A DNA stretch of 12,927 nt from Methanobacteriota archaeon (GCA_013152845.1 JAADFM010000042.1:839-13765); one strand, 5' to 3'. Counted from the stretch's first letter, positions 1-6,628 are shown. Numbers and translations are program-made. The notes: generated by a model from the sequence alone, not told the origin.

Positions 1-1701
1 AACGATAACACGGTTATCCTGACCGCCTGTACCATTAACCAATTCGGGCATCCTGCGGACAACATCCCTGTGCAGGAGGACGAGGTGGTGGACGGGGTAA
101 CCTACAACCACGGAGAGTTCAATCATCATCTGTTGAGCGCCTTGATGGGACAGACACCCAACGGAAATCCTGTAAACGCCGATACCGACGGGAACGGCCT
201 TGTATCGATGCTGGAGGCTTTCAACCATATAACCGCAAGCAATTCCCAGGCTGCTGTAGAGACCCCACAGTACAGCGACGGTCAAAACGGCATAGGTAAC
301 TACGTTTATGTCTCGGCGATAACGGATGTGTATATCAGAGATTCTCTGTCAGATACGGGTACGGTACCCTCAACAGGTGGACTCTCCCAGAGTCCGGATA
401 TCATTGTTCGCAAAAACCCCGTTGCTGACCCACAAACCGAGTTCGGGAATATCAATGTCGACCCGGGTAGCGATAAGGTAGAAATCGGCAACGACAATTA
501 CATTTACGGCCGGGTGCAGAACAAGGGACCTTTCGATTCGGATTGCGCAATAAGATTCTACTTTGCACCCCTTACGACCTCCTGCTCTCCAGCCAACTGG
601 GAGTTCATAGGAGAGACCGAAATCCAGAATGTGCCTGTAAACGGTGTGGGCATCTCGGACGCAGTTACATGGCCCAATGTTCCTGACCCCGGGCAGATCG
701 GACACTTCTGTATAATCGCCACAATCAGGGGATATGACGACATCCACCCGGACCCGGGCGGTATAAACAATGCCGCCGATTTCATACAGTTCATGAGGGA
801 CCACAACAATATCGCATATAGAAACGTGGCGTTTGAGAACGTCTTGCCGGATGGATACTTCTCGGCCGTGTTCCAGGTCCAGGGTTTCTATGGTGACAAG
901 ACCCGGTGCGACATAGTGATTGACAGGAGCCAACTACCGCCCGGGGGCTCCGTGGGGATTAAGATCAGGAAAACGATGTTCGTGCAGGGTACCAGCACCC
1001 TCGAAAACATGAGCGAAAGGACGAGCAGGACATCCCACAACTACTACTGGTTCTACGTCGACGGGGATGGAATCGGGACCATAAAGGACCTTGTAGTCCC
1101 GCCAGGCGACGGCTATCAGGCCAGGATAGAGGTGGTCCTCTCCGGACAGGCAGAAAGCGGCAGGACCTACCCCCTCCAGATATCCCAGAAGCTGGGCGAC
1201 CAGACATTGGGCACCATTACGATGATGCTCAATTCCATCAGCTTATCTGACGCCGAGTACATAGGGGTGCGCTCAAGCCACCTCGTTCACAGGGCCGGTT
1301 GTCCAGCCGTGGCAAAGACAAAGCTCGAGAACATGGTCCCCTACAGCAATCTCGAGGACGCCAGGGTCGACGGTTTCGACTGGGCTCTCGACTGTCTGAA
1401 CAAACCATTCACGTCGAAGGATGTATCGAGGCGCCTCGCTTTGAAGGTCCTCAAGTTTGTAAACGGGGCAGAAGGTCCAGAGGAGCTGATGGCCAAGGTG
1501 GAAGACACCCTGGGCATAGGCTACTATATGGGCAGATACGGGGAGGCCAAGAAGAAGGGCCTGGGGCTTATACGACCGACTGCAGAGAGGATAATAAAGG
1601 AAAGGGACAGGCGGGGCGGATTCACCAGCCTGGAACAGATTGACGATATCAGGGGCGTGGGTATAGACACCTTCGTGGATTTGGTGAACTCATTCAAATG
1701 A
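1..1701 (+). CDS. C-terminal part of a multidomain C13 (legumain/caspase-like) peptidase surface protein, 5' truncated
   Basis: The frame is open from base 1, so the gene begins upstream; 566 residues are visible (a GTG at base 70 is internal, not the start). Residues 1-100 match the end of clan CD C13-like peptidases: 'VILTAC', then an EF-hand-like loop D61-x-D63-x-N65-G66...E72 running into 'EAFNHI', then 'ETPQY'. The catalytic His and Cys should lie upstream, outside the window, so activity cannot be judged. Residues about 132-276 form the beta-sandwich that usually follows such peptidases, ending in the NNIAYRNV motif (269-276). A second beta-rich part runs to about 415. Residues 420-467 resemble an Ada-type metal-binding module (YIGVRSS, H430, C434, C465) but the last Cys of the usual CxxC is K468. 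Residues about 521-566 are a ComEA-like helix-hairpin-helix (GGFTSLEQI...GVGI). Probably an exported processing or surface protein; Asn/Asp-rich, with visibly lower GC in its first kilobase than its neighbours. Family assignment is fairly firm, the role is not. Confidence 0.8.
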   Translation, partial: NDNTVILTACTINQFGHPADNIPVQEDEVVDGVTYNHGEFNHHLLSALMGQTPNGNPVNADTDGNGLVSMLEAFNHITASNSQAAVETPQYSDGQNGIGNYVYVSAITDVYIRDSLSDTGTVPSTGGLSQSPDIIVRKNPVADPQTEFGNINVDPGSDKVEIGNDNYIYGRVQNKGPFDSDCAIRFYFAPLTTSCSPANWEFIGETEIQNVPVNGVGISDAVTWPNVPDPGQIGHFCIIATIRGYDDIHPDPGGINNAADFIQFMRDHNNIAYRNVAFENVLPDGYFSAVFQVQGFYGDKTRCDIVIDRSQLPPGGSVGIKIRKTMFVQGTSTLENMSERTSRTSHNYYWFYVDGDGIGTIKDLVVPPGDGYQARIEVVLSGQAESGRTYPLQISQKLGDQTLGTITMMLNSISLSDAEYIGVRSSHLVHRAGCPAVAKTKLENMVPYSNLEDARVDGFDWALDCLNKPFTSKDVSRRLALKVLKFVNGAEGPEELMAKVEDTLGIGYYMGRYGEAKKKGLGLIRPTAERIIKERDRRGGFTSLEQIDDIRGVGIDTFVDLVNSFK

Positions 1702-1736
1702 GAGAAGGGTGGTGAGGCCCTATGCCCCCAGGAGGT

Positions 1737-1746
1737 ACCACGTGGT
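1737..1746. repeat. 10-bp perfect palindrome (ACCACGTGGT) upstream of thiL
   Basis: The sequence accacgtggt equals its own reverse complement. It lies in the 100-bp gap between the peptidase-like gene and thiL, about 24 bp upstream of the thiL TATA box, where an archaeal activator or repressor could bind. A short imperfect hairpin (ATGGT ... ACCAT, 1757-1772) follows. Function is inferred from position only. Confidence 0.3.
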
Positions 1747-1769
1747 CTTTGACGCCATGGTAGGATAAC

Positions 1770-1777
1770 CATAAAAA
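1770..1777 (+). promoter_or_regulatory. TATA box of thiL (leaderless promoter)
   Basis: The AT-rich element CATAAAAA stands out in GC-rich sequence and is centred about 28 nt before the thiL ATG at 1802. With the usual archaeal TATA-to-start distance, transcription would begin at or within a few bases of the ATG. No Shine-Dalgarno sequence precedes the ATG, in keeping with a leaderless mRNA. Confidence 0.55.
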
Positions 1778-1801
1778 CCGGGACAGAGAAAAGTAATCCC
1801 C

Positions 1802-2785
1802 ATGAAACTCAGGGACCTTGGCGAGCGCCGGATAATCGAGGTCTTCCAGGAGGTCTTCGGAGACTGCGGTGGGGCGGTTGTGGGCATAGGGGATGACGCG
1901 GCCGTCTTCCCGGTGGGGGACAGACTCCTGGTGGTCTCGACAGACATGGTGGCCGAGGGGACCCACATCCCAAAGGAGATGACCCCCAGGCAGATAGGCA
2001 AGTATGCGGCCGCCGTCAACCTCTCGGACATCGCCGCCATGGGGGCCCGGCCATTCGGCATGGTCTTCTCCTTCGGGCTGCCGGGGGGACTGGATGAGGG
2101 GTTCGTCACCGGGGTGGCAGAGGGGATAAGGGAGGCGTGCACCCCCCACGGGGTCTGCATCCTCGGTGGGGATACCAAGGAGAGCGCGAAGCTCGTCATC
2201 ACCGGCACGGCCCTGGGGGAGGTGGAAAAGGACAGGCTCCTCACCAGGTCCGGGGCGCGGCCTGGGGACCTGATTTGTGTTACAGGCAGTATAGGCTCTG
2301 CCGCGGCGGGGTTCTACTGCCTCACGAGGGGGATTGAGGGAGGGCGGTGCGGTGATTTCATAAAGGCTGCCCTTGAACCGGAGGCCCGAATCCAGGAGGG
2401 CCTTATCCTTTCGGGGTACGCCACCTCCTGCATGGACATATCCGACGGCCTGGCCTATTCCCTGGGCGAGATTGCCGGGATGAGCGGTGTGGGCTTCCTC
2501 GTCCGGGAGGATGCCATCCCTGTTGAGGAGGGGGTCGAGGGGGTGGCCGCTGAGGCGGGTGTGAGCCCCAGGGAGTTAGTCTTCCACAAGGGCGGGGACT
2601 TCGAGCTCCTCTTCACGGTGGCCGGAAAGGATATCGACGTGGTGAAATCGAGGATGGAGGAGCTCGGTACACCTGTTACCGTTATTGGAGAGGTCATAGA
2701 AGAGGGATACCTCCTCCAGGAGCCCTCCGGCGAGACGGTTGAGCTGGAGACCAGGGGTTACCAGGCCTTCCTGACCAAGATATAA
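1802..2785 (+). CDS. thiL: Thiamine-monophosphate kinase ThiL
   Basis: ThiL phosphorylates thiamine monophosphate to thiamine diphosphate with ATP, the last step of cofactor synthesis; it is cytosolic. The 327 residues are a normal full length for the family. Family motifs in order: GIGDDAAVF (28-36) for Mg/nucleotide binding, STDMVAEGTH for the substrate/metal site, VNLSDIAAMGARP typical of the AIR-synthase-related N-domain, a glycine-rich GGDTKES segment, CMDISDGL in the C-domain, and HKGGDFELLF. The ATG at 1802 is chosen because a TATA box sits about 28 nt upstream and because the N-terminus (LRDLGERRII) is where ThiL proteins begin. It is monocistronic or read on into amrS 36 bp later, which has its own TATA box. 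No riboswitch is expected because the transcript appears leaderless. Confidence 0.95.
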   Translation: MKLRDLGERRIIEVFQEVFGDCGGAVVGIGDDAAVFPVGDRLLVVSTDMVAEGTHIPKEMTPRQIGKYAAAVNLSDIAAMGARPFGMVFSFGLPGGLDEGFVTGVAEGIREACTPHGVCILGGDTKESAKLVITGTALGEVEKDRLLTRSGARPGDLICVTGSIGSAAAGFYCLTRGIEGGRCGDFIKAALEPEARIQEGLILSGYATSCMDISDGLAYSLGEIAGMSGVGFLVREDAIPVEEGVEGVAAEAGVSPRELVFHKGGDFELLFTVAGKDIDVVKSRMEELGTPVTVIGEVIEEGYLLQEPSGETVELETRGYQAFLTKI

Positions 2786-2787
2786 AT
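2780..2787 (+). promoter_or_regulatory. TATA box of amrS, overlapping the thiL stop codon
   Basis: ATATAAAT includes the TAA stop of thiL (2783-2785). Its centre is about 38 nt from the amrS ATG, so a start near 2810 would leave a leader of about 10 nt containing the purine-rich GGAAAGGA. This is a short-leader arrangement, unlike the leaderless genes nearby. Confidence 0.5.
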
Positions 2788-2821
2788 AGAATGGGAGCGC
2801 TTTTAGGATACAGGAAAGGAA

Positions 2822-3862
2822 ATGGAAAAGCTGGCCATGCTCTGGGAGGCGAGGGATGAGAAAAAGGTCAGGTGCGGCCTCTGCTCCCACCGCTGTACCA
2901 TAAAGGAAGGGAGGAGGGGCATCTGCGGGGTCAGGGAGAACCGGGACGGCACCCTGTACACCCTCAACTACGGTCTCACCTCCTCGGTGGCCCCGGACCC
3001 CATCGAGAAGAAGCCCCTGTTCCACTTCTACCCGGGCACGACCGTCTTCTCCCTGGGGACGGTTGGGTGCAACTTCAGGTGCATGCACTGCCAGAACTAC
3101 AATATCTCCCAGCGCCCCCTGGAGGAGGCGCCCTTCCTCCACGACTATCCCCCGGAGACGGCGGTGGAGCTGGCCAAGGACCACGGGTGCGCCGGCATCG
3201 CCTGGACCTACAACGAGCCCACCATCTGGTTCGAGTACACCTATGACTCGGCCGTCCTGGCCAAAAAGGAAGGCCTCTACACCGTCTACGTCACCAACGG
3301 CTACATGACTGAGGAGGCCCTGGATACCATCGCCCCCCACCTGGATGCCATGAACGTGGATGTCAAGGGCTTCACCGATGAGTTCTACAAGGAAATCGCC
3401 TCTGCCAAGCTGGCCCCGGTCCTGGAGACGGTTGAGCGGGCGGTGGAGAAGGGAATCTTTGTCGAGCTCACCTATCTGGTGATACCTACCCGCAACGACG
3501 GGGATGAGGAAATCCGGCGTTTTGCATCCTGGGTGGCGCAGCTGGACCCCGAGATACCCGTCCATTTTTCGAGGTTCCACCCGGATTACCAGATGATGGA
3601 CCTGCCTCCGACCCCGGTGAAGACCCTGGAGAGGGCCCGCGAGCTGGCACTTGAGAGCCTCAGCTATGTCTATACCGGCAACGTGCCCGGGGACCCGGGG
3701 GAGAATACCTACTGCCCGGACTGCGGTGCCGAGCTGGTGCGGAGGTGGGGGTTTGTGGTGGAGGAGATAAACCTCTCAGAGGACTGCACCTGCCCCGGCT
3801 GCGGCAGGGAGATATCCATGGTCACAGCCCAACGCCCAGGCCGGCCAGCCCGGAGAGGATGA
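2822..3862 (+). CDS. amrS: AmmeMemoRadiSam system radical SAM enzyme (AmrS)
   Basis: A radical SAM protein of the family that co-occurs with MEMO1 and AMMECR1 homologues; its reaction is not settled. The N-terminus has a Cys-rich segment (C18, C21, C25, C35) in RCGLCSHRC...GICGVREN, diagnostic for this family. The canonical radical SAM cluster motif Cx3Cx2C is C83, C87, C90 (CNFRCMHC). Further family motifs are AWTYNEPTIW, MNVDVKGF and HFSRFHPDY. A C-terminal zinc ribbon has C298/C301 and C324/C327. The 346-aa length is normal. The ATG at 2822 follows GGAAAGGA. The MEMO and AMMECR1 partner genes are not in this window. The last 13 codons overlap the end of the convergent membrane-protein gene. 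Confidence 0.93.
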   Translation: MEKLAMLWEARDEKKVRCGLCSHRCTIKEGRRGICGVRENRDGTLYTLNYGLTSSVAPDPIEKKPLFHFYPGTTVFSLGTVGCNFRCMHCQNYNISQRPLEEAPFLHDYPPETAVELAKDHGCAGIAWTYNEPTIWFEYTYDSAVLAKKEGLYTVYVTNGYMTEEALDTIAPHLDAMNVDVKGFTDEFYKEIASAKLAPVLETVERAVEKGIFVELTYLVIPTRNDGDEEIRRFASWVAQLDPEIPVHFSRFHPDYQMMDLPPTPVKTLERARELALESLSYVYTGNVPGDPGENTYCPDCGAELVRRWGFVVEEINLSEDCTCPGCGREISMVTAQRPGRPARRG

Positions 3863-4148
3863 GGAGTAGGCCGGCAATCCTCACCGCCATCTTGGCCATG
3901 CCTTCCCCCACGGCGATGAGGGCCACTCCCGCGATGGCGGGGAGGGCGGCGATGAGCAGGGCCCAGGTGCTGTGGGGGCCGACACCGGTGATGAGCTGCT
4001 CCGGGAACTTGTACATGGCAACCCCCACCAGGATGAGGGCTATGCCTATGATTCTAAGGACCATCCCCACGACCTTGGGGGCCACAAAAAACAGCAGCGC
4101 TCCGGCTAGAAGGACCGCGATTTCGGTTAGGGGGATTGTCTGGAGCAT
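3822..4148 (-). CDS. Small glycine-rich integral membrane protein, four predicted helices
   Basis: 108 residues, almost all hydrophobic, readable as two helical hairpins: about residues 8-26 and 27-45 (AVLLAGALLFFVAPKVVG, MVLRIIGIALILVGVAMY), a short polar loop (KFPEQLITGVGPHS), then about 62-80 and 86-106. The two halves have a similar helix-turn-helix layout, but I see no convincing sequence repeat. It is not recognised as a named family and no catalytic residues are visible. It is judged real because the composition is coherent for a membrane protein, the other frames at 3870-4148 look like noise, and a TATA-like AATATATA lies 26 nt from its ATG. Its 3' end overlaps amrS by 41 bp in convergent orientation. 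Role unknown. Confidence 0.7.
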   Translation of the reverse strand: MLQTIPLTEIAVLLAGALLFFVAPKVVGMVLRIIGIALILVGVAMYKFPEQLITGVGPHSTWALLIAALPAIAGVALIAVGEGMAKMAVRIAGLLLILSGLAGLGVGL

Positions 4149-4157
4149 GCTAAAACG

Positions 4158-4164
4158 TTAAATA
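4158..4164 (+). promoter_or_regulatory. TATA box of the 258-aa protein gene, interlaced with the divergent promoter
   Basis: TTAAATA is centred 26 nt before the ATG at 4187, giving a leaderless transcript. It lies between the minus-strand TATA box (4171-4178) and the minus-strand start (4148), so the two core promoters overlap and cannot easily be occupied together. Confidence 0.5.
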
Positions 4165-4170
4165 GCCGGT

Positions 4171-4178
4171 TATATATT
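4171..4178 (-). promoter_or_regulatory. TATA box of the small membrane protein gene (minus strand)
   Basis: On the minus strand this reads AATATATA, centred 26 nt before the ATG at 4148, which predicts a leaderless transcript. On the plus strand it is only about 12 nt from the opposite gene's ATG, too close to be that gene's TATA box. Confidence 0.5.
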
Positions 4179-4186
4179 CCTTTCCC

Positions 4187-4963
4187 ATGAGCAGGATAGA
4201 GGGCATCTTTTACCTGGAGGCCCAGGGCGACCAGAAGAGGGCCGTTGAGGACTCTCTGAAATCCCTGATGGCCGCCCTCAAGAGGGAGGAAGGGGTCGAG
4301 GTTCTGGGGGAGGCCCTAGAGGAGACGCTGGAGGAGGAGGGGATGTATTCCACGGCCGCCGAGGTGGAGCTTGGGTTTGCGGATTTCAATACCTACCTCA
4401 GGTGCGCCATAAAATACGGTCCATCGGCCATCGAGATAACAAGGCCCAACGAGACGGTGATTCCCGCCGACGAGTACCTCCTGACCGTGGGGGAGGTGGT
4501 GAGGGTTGCCAAGACCCTGTTCACAAAACACCGGGCAAGATACAGGTTTTACAGGTCTGACAAGGAGGCCAGGATAGGACTCTCGGAGGAGGAGATAGAG
4601 GGTCTCCTCGACCAGGGGGCCCTGCGGGTGAAGATTGTCGTGGAGGCCCGGGGGGGCTCGGAGGAGGATGCGGTGGAGGAACTCGTAAATGCGGTGAAGG
4701 AGGACCTCTTCATAAACAAGGCCAAGGCAAAGGCCATGGATGAGGGTTCCGGGTTCTCCGGCCTTGTGGGCATCGAGGCCTTCATGTACGAGGCCAGGAT
4801 ACTCTTCAATATCGGGGTGGCCCTGACACCGGTCCTGATAGAGATCATGGAGCCCGAGAAAATCCGGCTCAGCGCCCTGGACATCCAGGACATCGGGGTG
4901 GACATGGCGTCGGTCTTCTTCGAGCTGGCCCACAAGCTGGAACACGAAAAGAGGGTTAGGTGA
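4187..4963 (+). CDS. Uncharacterised archaeal protein with two internal repeats
   Basis: 258 residues, acidic and soluble, no signal peptide or membrane helix; I do not recognise the family. The protein appears to be two copies of a domain of about 110 residues. Copy 1 (about 5-115) has FYLEAQG, an amphipathic helix, then SAIEITRP (I82-P87). Copy 2 (about 146-256) has IVVEARG, a similar helix (EDAVEELVNAV), then VLIEIMEP (I218-P223), and each copy ends in a long helix (VGEVVRVAKTL; VDMASVFFELAHKL). A basic linker (KHRARYRFYRSDKEAR) and a short LSEEEIEGLL helix join them. The strand-helix pattern suggests an alpha/beta fold, perhaps a pseudo-dimer. No metal or nucleotide motif is visible. The ATG at 4187 is supported by a TATA box 26 nt upstream. 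Transcribed alone, divergent from the membrane protein. Confidence 0.8.
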   Translation: MSRIEGIFYLEAQGDQKRAVEDSLKSLMAALKREEGVEVLGEALEETLEEEGMYSTAAEVELGFADFNTYLRCAIKYGPSAIEITRPNETVIPADEYLLTVGEVVRVAKTLFTKHRARYRFYRSDKEARIGLSEEEIEGLLDQGALRVKIVVEARGGSEEDAVEELVNAVKEDLFINKAKAKAMDEGSGFSGLVGIEAFMYEARILFNIGVALTPVLIEIMEPEKIRLSALDIQDIGVDMASVFFELAHKLEHEKRVR

Positions 4964-5067
4964 AGGACAGGGGGGCCGGTGAAAAAGTCGGGTAGAGATG
5001 TGGTAGAAAGGTATGGAGATGTGGGTGGGTTGCCTGGCCCCTCTGCCCTACATTATGGGTGAAATCC

Positions 5068-5113
5068 GTAACAACTGCAACTTTTTTCTGTGACCCCTGG
5101 AGTAACAACTGCA
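5068..5113. repeat. 12-nt direct repeat GTAACAACTGCA, possible operator
   Basis: Identical 12-mers occupy 5068-5079 and 5102-5113, 34 bp apart start to start (a little over three helical turns). The downstream copy ends about 40 bp before the hdr TATA box. Their position suggests tandem binding of an upstream regulator to control hdr transcription. The repeat is seen directly; the regulatory role is inferred. Confidence 0.4.
5082..5087 (+). terminator. Possible T-run terminator
   Basis: TTTTTT lies about 120 nt after the stop of the 258-aa protein gene. Archaeal RNA polymerase can terminate at short U runs without a hairpin, and this is the only T6 on the plus strand in the spacer. It sits just after the first copy of the direct repeat, so other roles are possible. 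Confidence 0.3.
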
Positions 5114-5152
5114 GGACGCACACCTGGGAGGGACCGGACCTGTTCACGGAAA

Positions 5153-5160
5153 CTTTAATA
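5153..5160 (+). promoter_or_regulatory. TATA box of the hdr operon
   Basis: CTTTAATA is the only AT-rich box near hdrC. A start site about 26 nt downstream would fall near 5183, giving a short leader of 16-22 nt that contains AAAGGA and GAGAGG, so this operon would be translated with a leader and Shine-Dalgarno sequence. Confidence 0.5.
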
Positions 5161-5198
5161 TTCTGCCGAGCTCATTGTCGGGGTAAAGGACGAGAGGC

Positions 5199-5743
5199 GT
5201 GTCAATGGTCATCAAAGAGACAGGAATCCTTCGGACGGCGTCGGGGGATGGGGAGTTTGTGGAGATGATAAAGGAGGCCGGGGGGGAGAACATAACCCGG
5301 TGCTACCAGTGCGGCACCTGTGTCGGCTCCTGTCCCGGGGGGATGAGCACACCATACCGGACCCGCAAGGTCATCCAGAAGGCCCTGATGGGCAGGAAGG
5401 AAGAGGTCCTCGAAAGCAGGGAGATATGGTACTGCACCACATGCTTCACCTGTTACGAGAGGTGCCCCCGGGGTGTGGACCCCACCGAGGTCATAATCGC
5501 CATAAGGAACGTGGCCGTAAAGGAGGGGATAGTGCCCGAGAACTTCAAGAAGAGCGCCCGCAACCTCCTCGCCACGCCACAGGTCACATCGTGCCCCTGA
5601 GGGACCCCGTGGGGAAACACCGGGTGCAGCTGGGGCTGGAACCCGTGCCTCCCACCGTCCAGAGGGACCCGCAGGCCCTGGAAGAGGTGAGGAGGATAGG
5701 GGAGCTGGTGGGTACAAAGGAACGGCTCAGGCTGGAGGAATAG
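5199..5743 (+). CDS. hdrC: Heterodisulfide reductase subunit C-like (HdrC), frameshifted by a 5-bp duplication
   Basis: HdrC is the iron-sulfur subunit that passes electrons to the HdrB disulfide-reducing site. Two full 4Fe-4S motifs are present: C35, C38, C41, C45 (CYQCGTCVGSCP) and C79, C82, C85, C89 (CTTCFTCYERCP). The frame then hits a stop at 5598-5600 after an unrelated tail (PQVTSCP), giving 133 aa. The expected C-terminus (TGHIVPLRDP...LGLEPVPPTVQRDP...) continues in the next frame to a TAG at 5741-5743. The break coincides with GCCACGCCAC (5571-5580): removing one GCCAC restores RNLLATGHIVP and a product of 179 aa, normal for HdrC. The start is GTG 5199 (AAAGGA 8 nt upstream) or ATG 5205 (GAGAGG 7 nt upstream); unresolved. 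First gene of the operon, with hdrB one base after its restored stop. Either a sequence error or a genuine disruption. Confidence 0.85.
5571..5580 (+). repeat. 5-bp tandem duplication (GCCAC twice) breaking hdrC
   Basis: Two adjacent copies of GCCAC at 5571-5575 and 5576-5580. Removing one joins the two hdrC frames exactly at the conserved ATGH segment, so this is the likely cause of the frameshift. Confidence 0.8.
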
Positions 5744-5744
5744 G

Positions 5745-6617
5745 ATGGAGTTCTCCCTCTTCCTTGGATGTACCGTGCCCAACGTATATCCCGGAATCGA
5801 GGCAGCCACCCGGCTCACCATGGAAAGACTCGGGGTGGAGCTTTTGGATATGGACGGGGCCTCCTGCTGCCCGGCTCCAGGGGCCTTTGGCTCGGTGGAC
5901 AGGTCCCTGTGGTATGCCCTGGGGGCCAGGAACCTCACCATCGCCGAGGCCCTGGAGGCAGACATCATGACGGTGTGCAGCGGCTGTTTCGGCACACTCT
6001 TCGAGGTGAACCACCGGTTGAAGGAGGACCCCGCGGCCAGGGAACGGGTCAACGGGGTCCTCGCCGAGGTGGGGCGGGAGTACCGGGGGGAGAGGGAGGT
6101 CAGGCATTACGTGGACGTCCTCTACCGGGACATCGGGGTGGATGAACTGGCCCGGGCGGCCACGCGCCCCCTGGAGGGCCTGAAGGTGGCGGTCCACTAC
6201 GGCTGCCATCTCCTCAAACCCAGCCGCGGCCGGTCCATAGACAGCCCAGAGAGGCCGAGGATGCTGGAGGAGCTCATCAGGGCCACGGGGGCCGAGACCG
6301 TGGAGTACAGGGACCAGCTCCTCTGCTGCGGCGGGGGAGGGGGGGTGAGGGGGAACAACCCGGAGGAGGCGATTTTCATCGCAGCCAGGAAACTGGAAGA
6401 GGTGAGGCGGGCCGATGCCGACCTCCTGGTGAACCCCTGCTCCTTCTGCACCCTCCACTACGATTTCTCCCAGCGGGAGATGCCCGGGGGCTCGCCCGAG
6501 GTCCCGATAATGCATTACGCCCAGTTCCTGGCCCTCGCCATGGACATGCGGCCGGAGCAGGTGGGCCTCCAGTACCATTCGGTCTCCCTGGCGGAGGTCC
6601 TGGAGAAGGTGGGATAG
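5745..6617 (+). CDS. hdrB: Heterodisulfide reductase subunit B-like (HdrB), two CCG domains
   Basis: HdrB carries the noncubane iron-sulfur clusters that reduce heterodisulfides (CoM-S-S-CoB in methanogens) or related disulfides. Both cysteine-rich CCG domains are complete: C9-x31-C41C42-x35-C78-x2-C81, and C154-x39-C194C195-x36-C232-x2-C235, matching the family spacing. Other landmarks are FLGCTVP at the N-terminus, HYGCHLLKPS, a CCGGGGGVR loop and NPCSFCTLHYD. 290 residues is the usual length. The ATG follows the restored hdrC stop by one base, with GGAGG about 7 nt upstream, so translation is probably coupled. HdrA, the flavin subunit, is not in the window, so the electron donor is unknown. 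Related CCG proteins occur in succinate/lactate/thiol reductases and in HdrDE; adjacency to an HdrC with two 4Fe-4S motifs favours the HdrCB arrangement. Confidence 0.92.
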   Translation: MEFSLFLGCTVPNVYPGIEAATRLTMERLGVELLDMDGASCCPAPGAFGSVDRSLWYALGARNLTIAEALEADIMTVCSGCFGTLFEVNHRLKEDPAARERVNGVLAEVGREYRGEREVRHYVDVLYRDIGVDELARAATRPLEGLKVAVHYGCHLLKPSRGRSIDSPERPRMLEELIRATGAETVEYRDQLLCCGGGGGVRGNNPEEAIFIAARKLEEVRRADADLLVNPCSFCTLHYDFSQREMPGGSPEVPIMHYAQFLALAMDMRPEQVGLQYHSVSLAEVLEKVG

Positions 6618-6628
6618 GATGGAGGAAC

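Larger units (their letters stand above)
4964..5198. other. 235-bp spacer ahead of the hdr operon
   Basis: This is the longest gene-free stretch. It holds a T6 run, a 12-nt direct repeat and the hdr TATA box. No tRNA, C/D-box RNA or credible small ORF was found; the only minus-strand ORF here (4956-5147) has no family signature or promoter. Confidence 0.6.

Noticed and set aside
1702..1801. Thiamine diphosphate riboswitch before thiL
   Set aside because: The TATA spacing predicts transcription starting at the ATG, so there is no leader to fold, and no THI-box-like sequence is seen.
2576..3580. 334-aa minus-strand open frame across thiL and amrS
   Set aside because: High GC content leaves long antisense frames open; both plus-strand genes have full family motifs and this frame has none.
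3745..4161. Plus-strand open frame opposite the small membrane protein
   Set aside because: Its Met/Arg/Pro/Thr-rich translation is the usual mirror of hydrophobic codons, and it has no promoter or family signal.
4956..5147. 63-aa minus-strand ORF in the hdr spacer
   Set aside because: There is no recognisable motif, ribosome site or TATA box, and it would overlap the direct repeats.
5571..5600. Programmed frameshifting in hdrC
   Set aside because: There is no slippery heptamer at the junction, and a plain 5-bp duplication restores the frame exactly, so mutation or sequence error is simpler.
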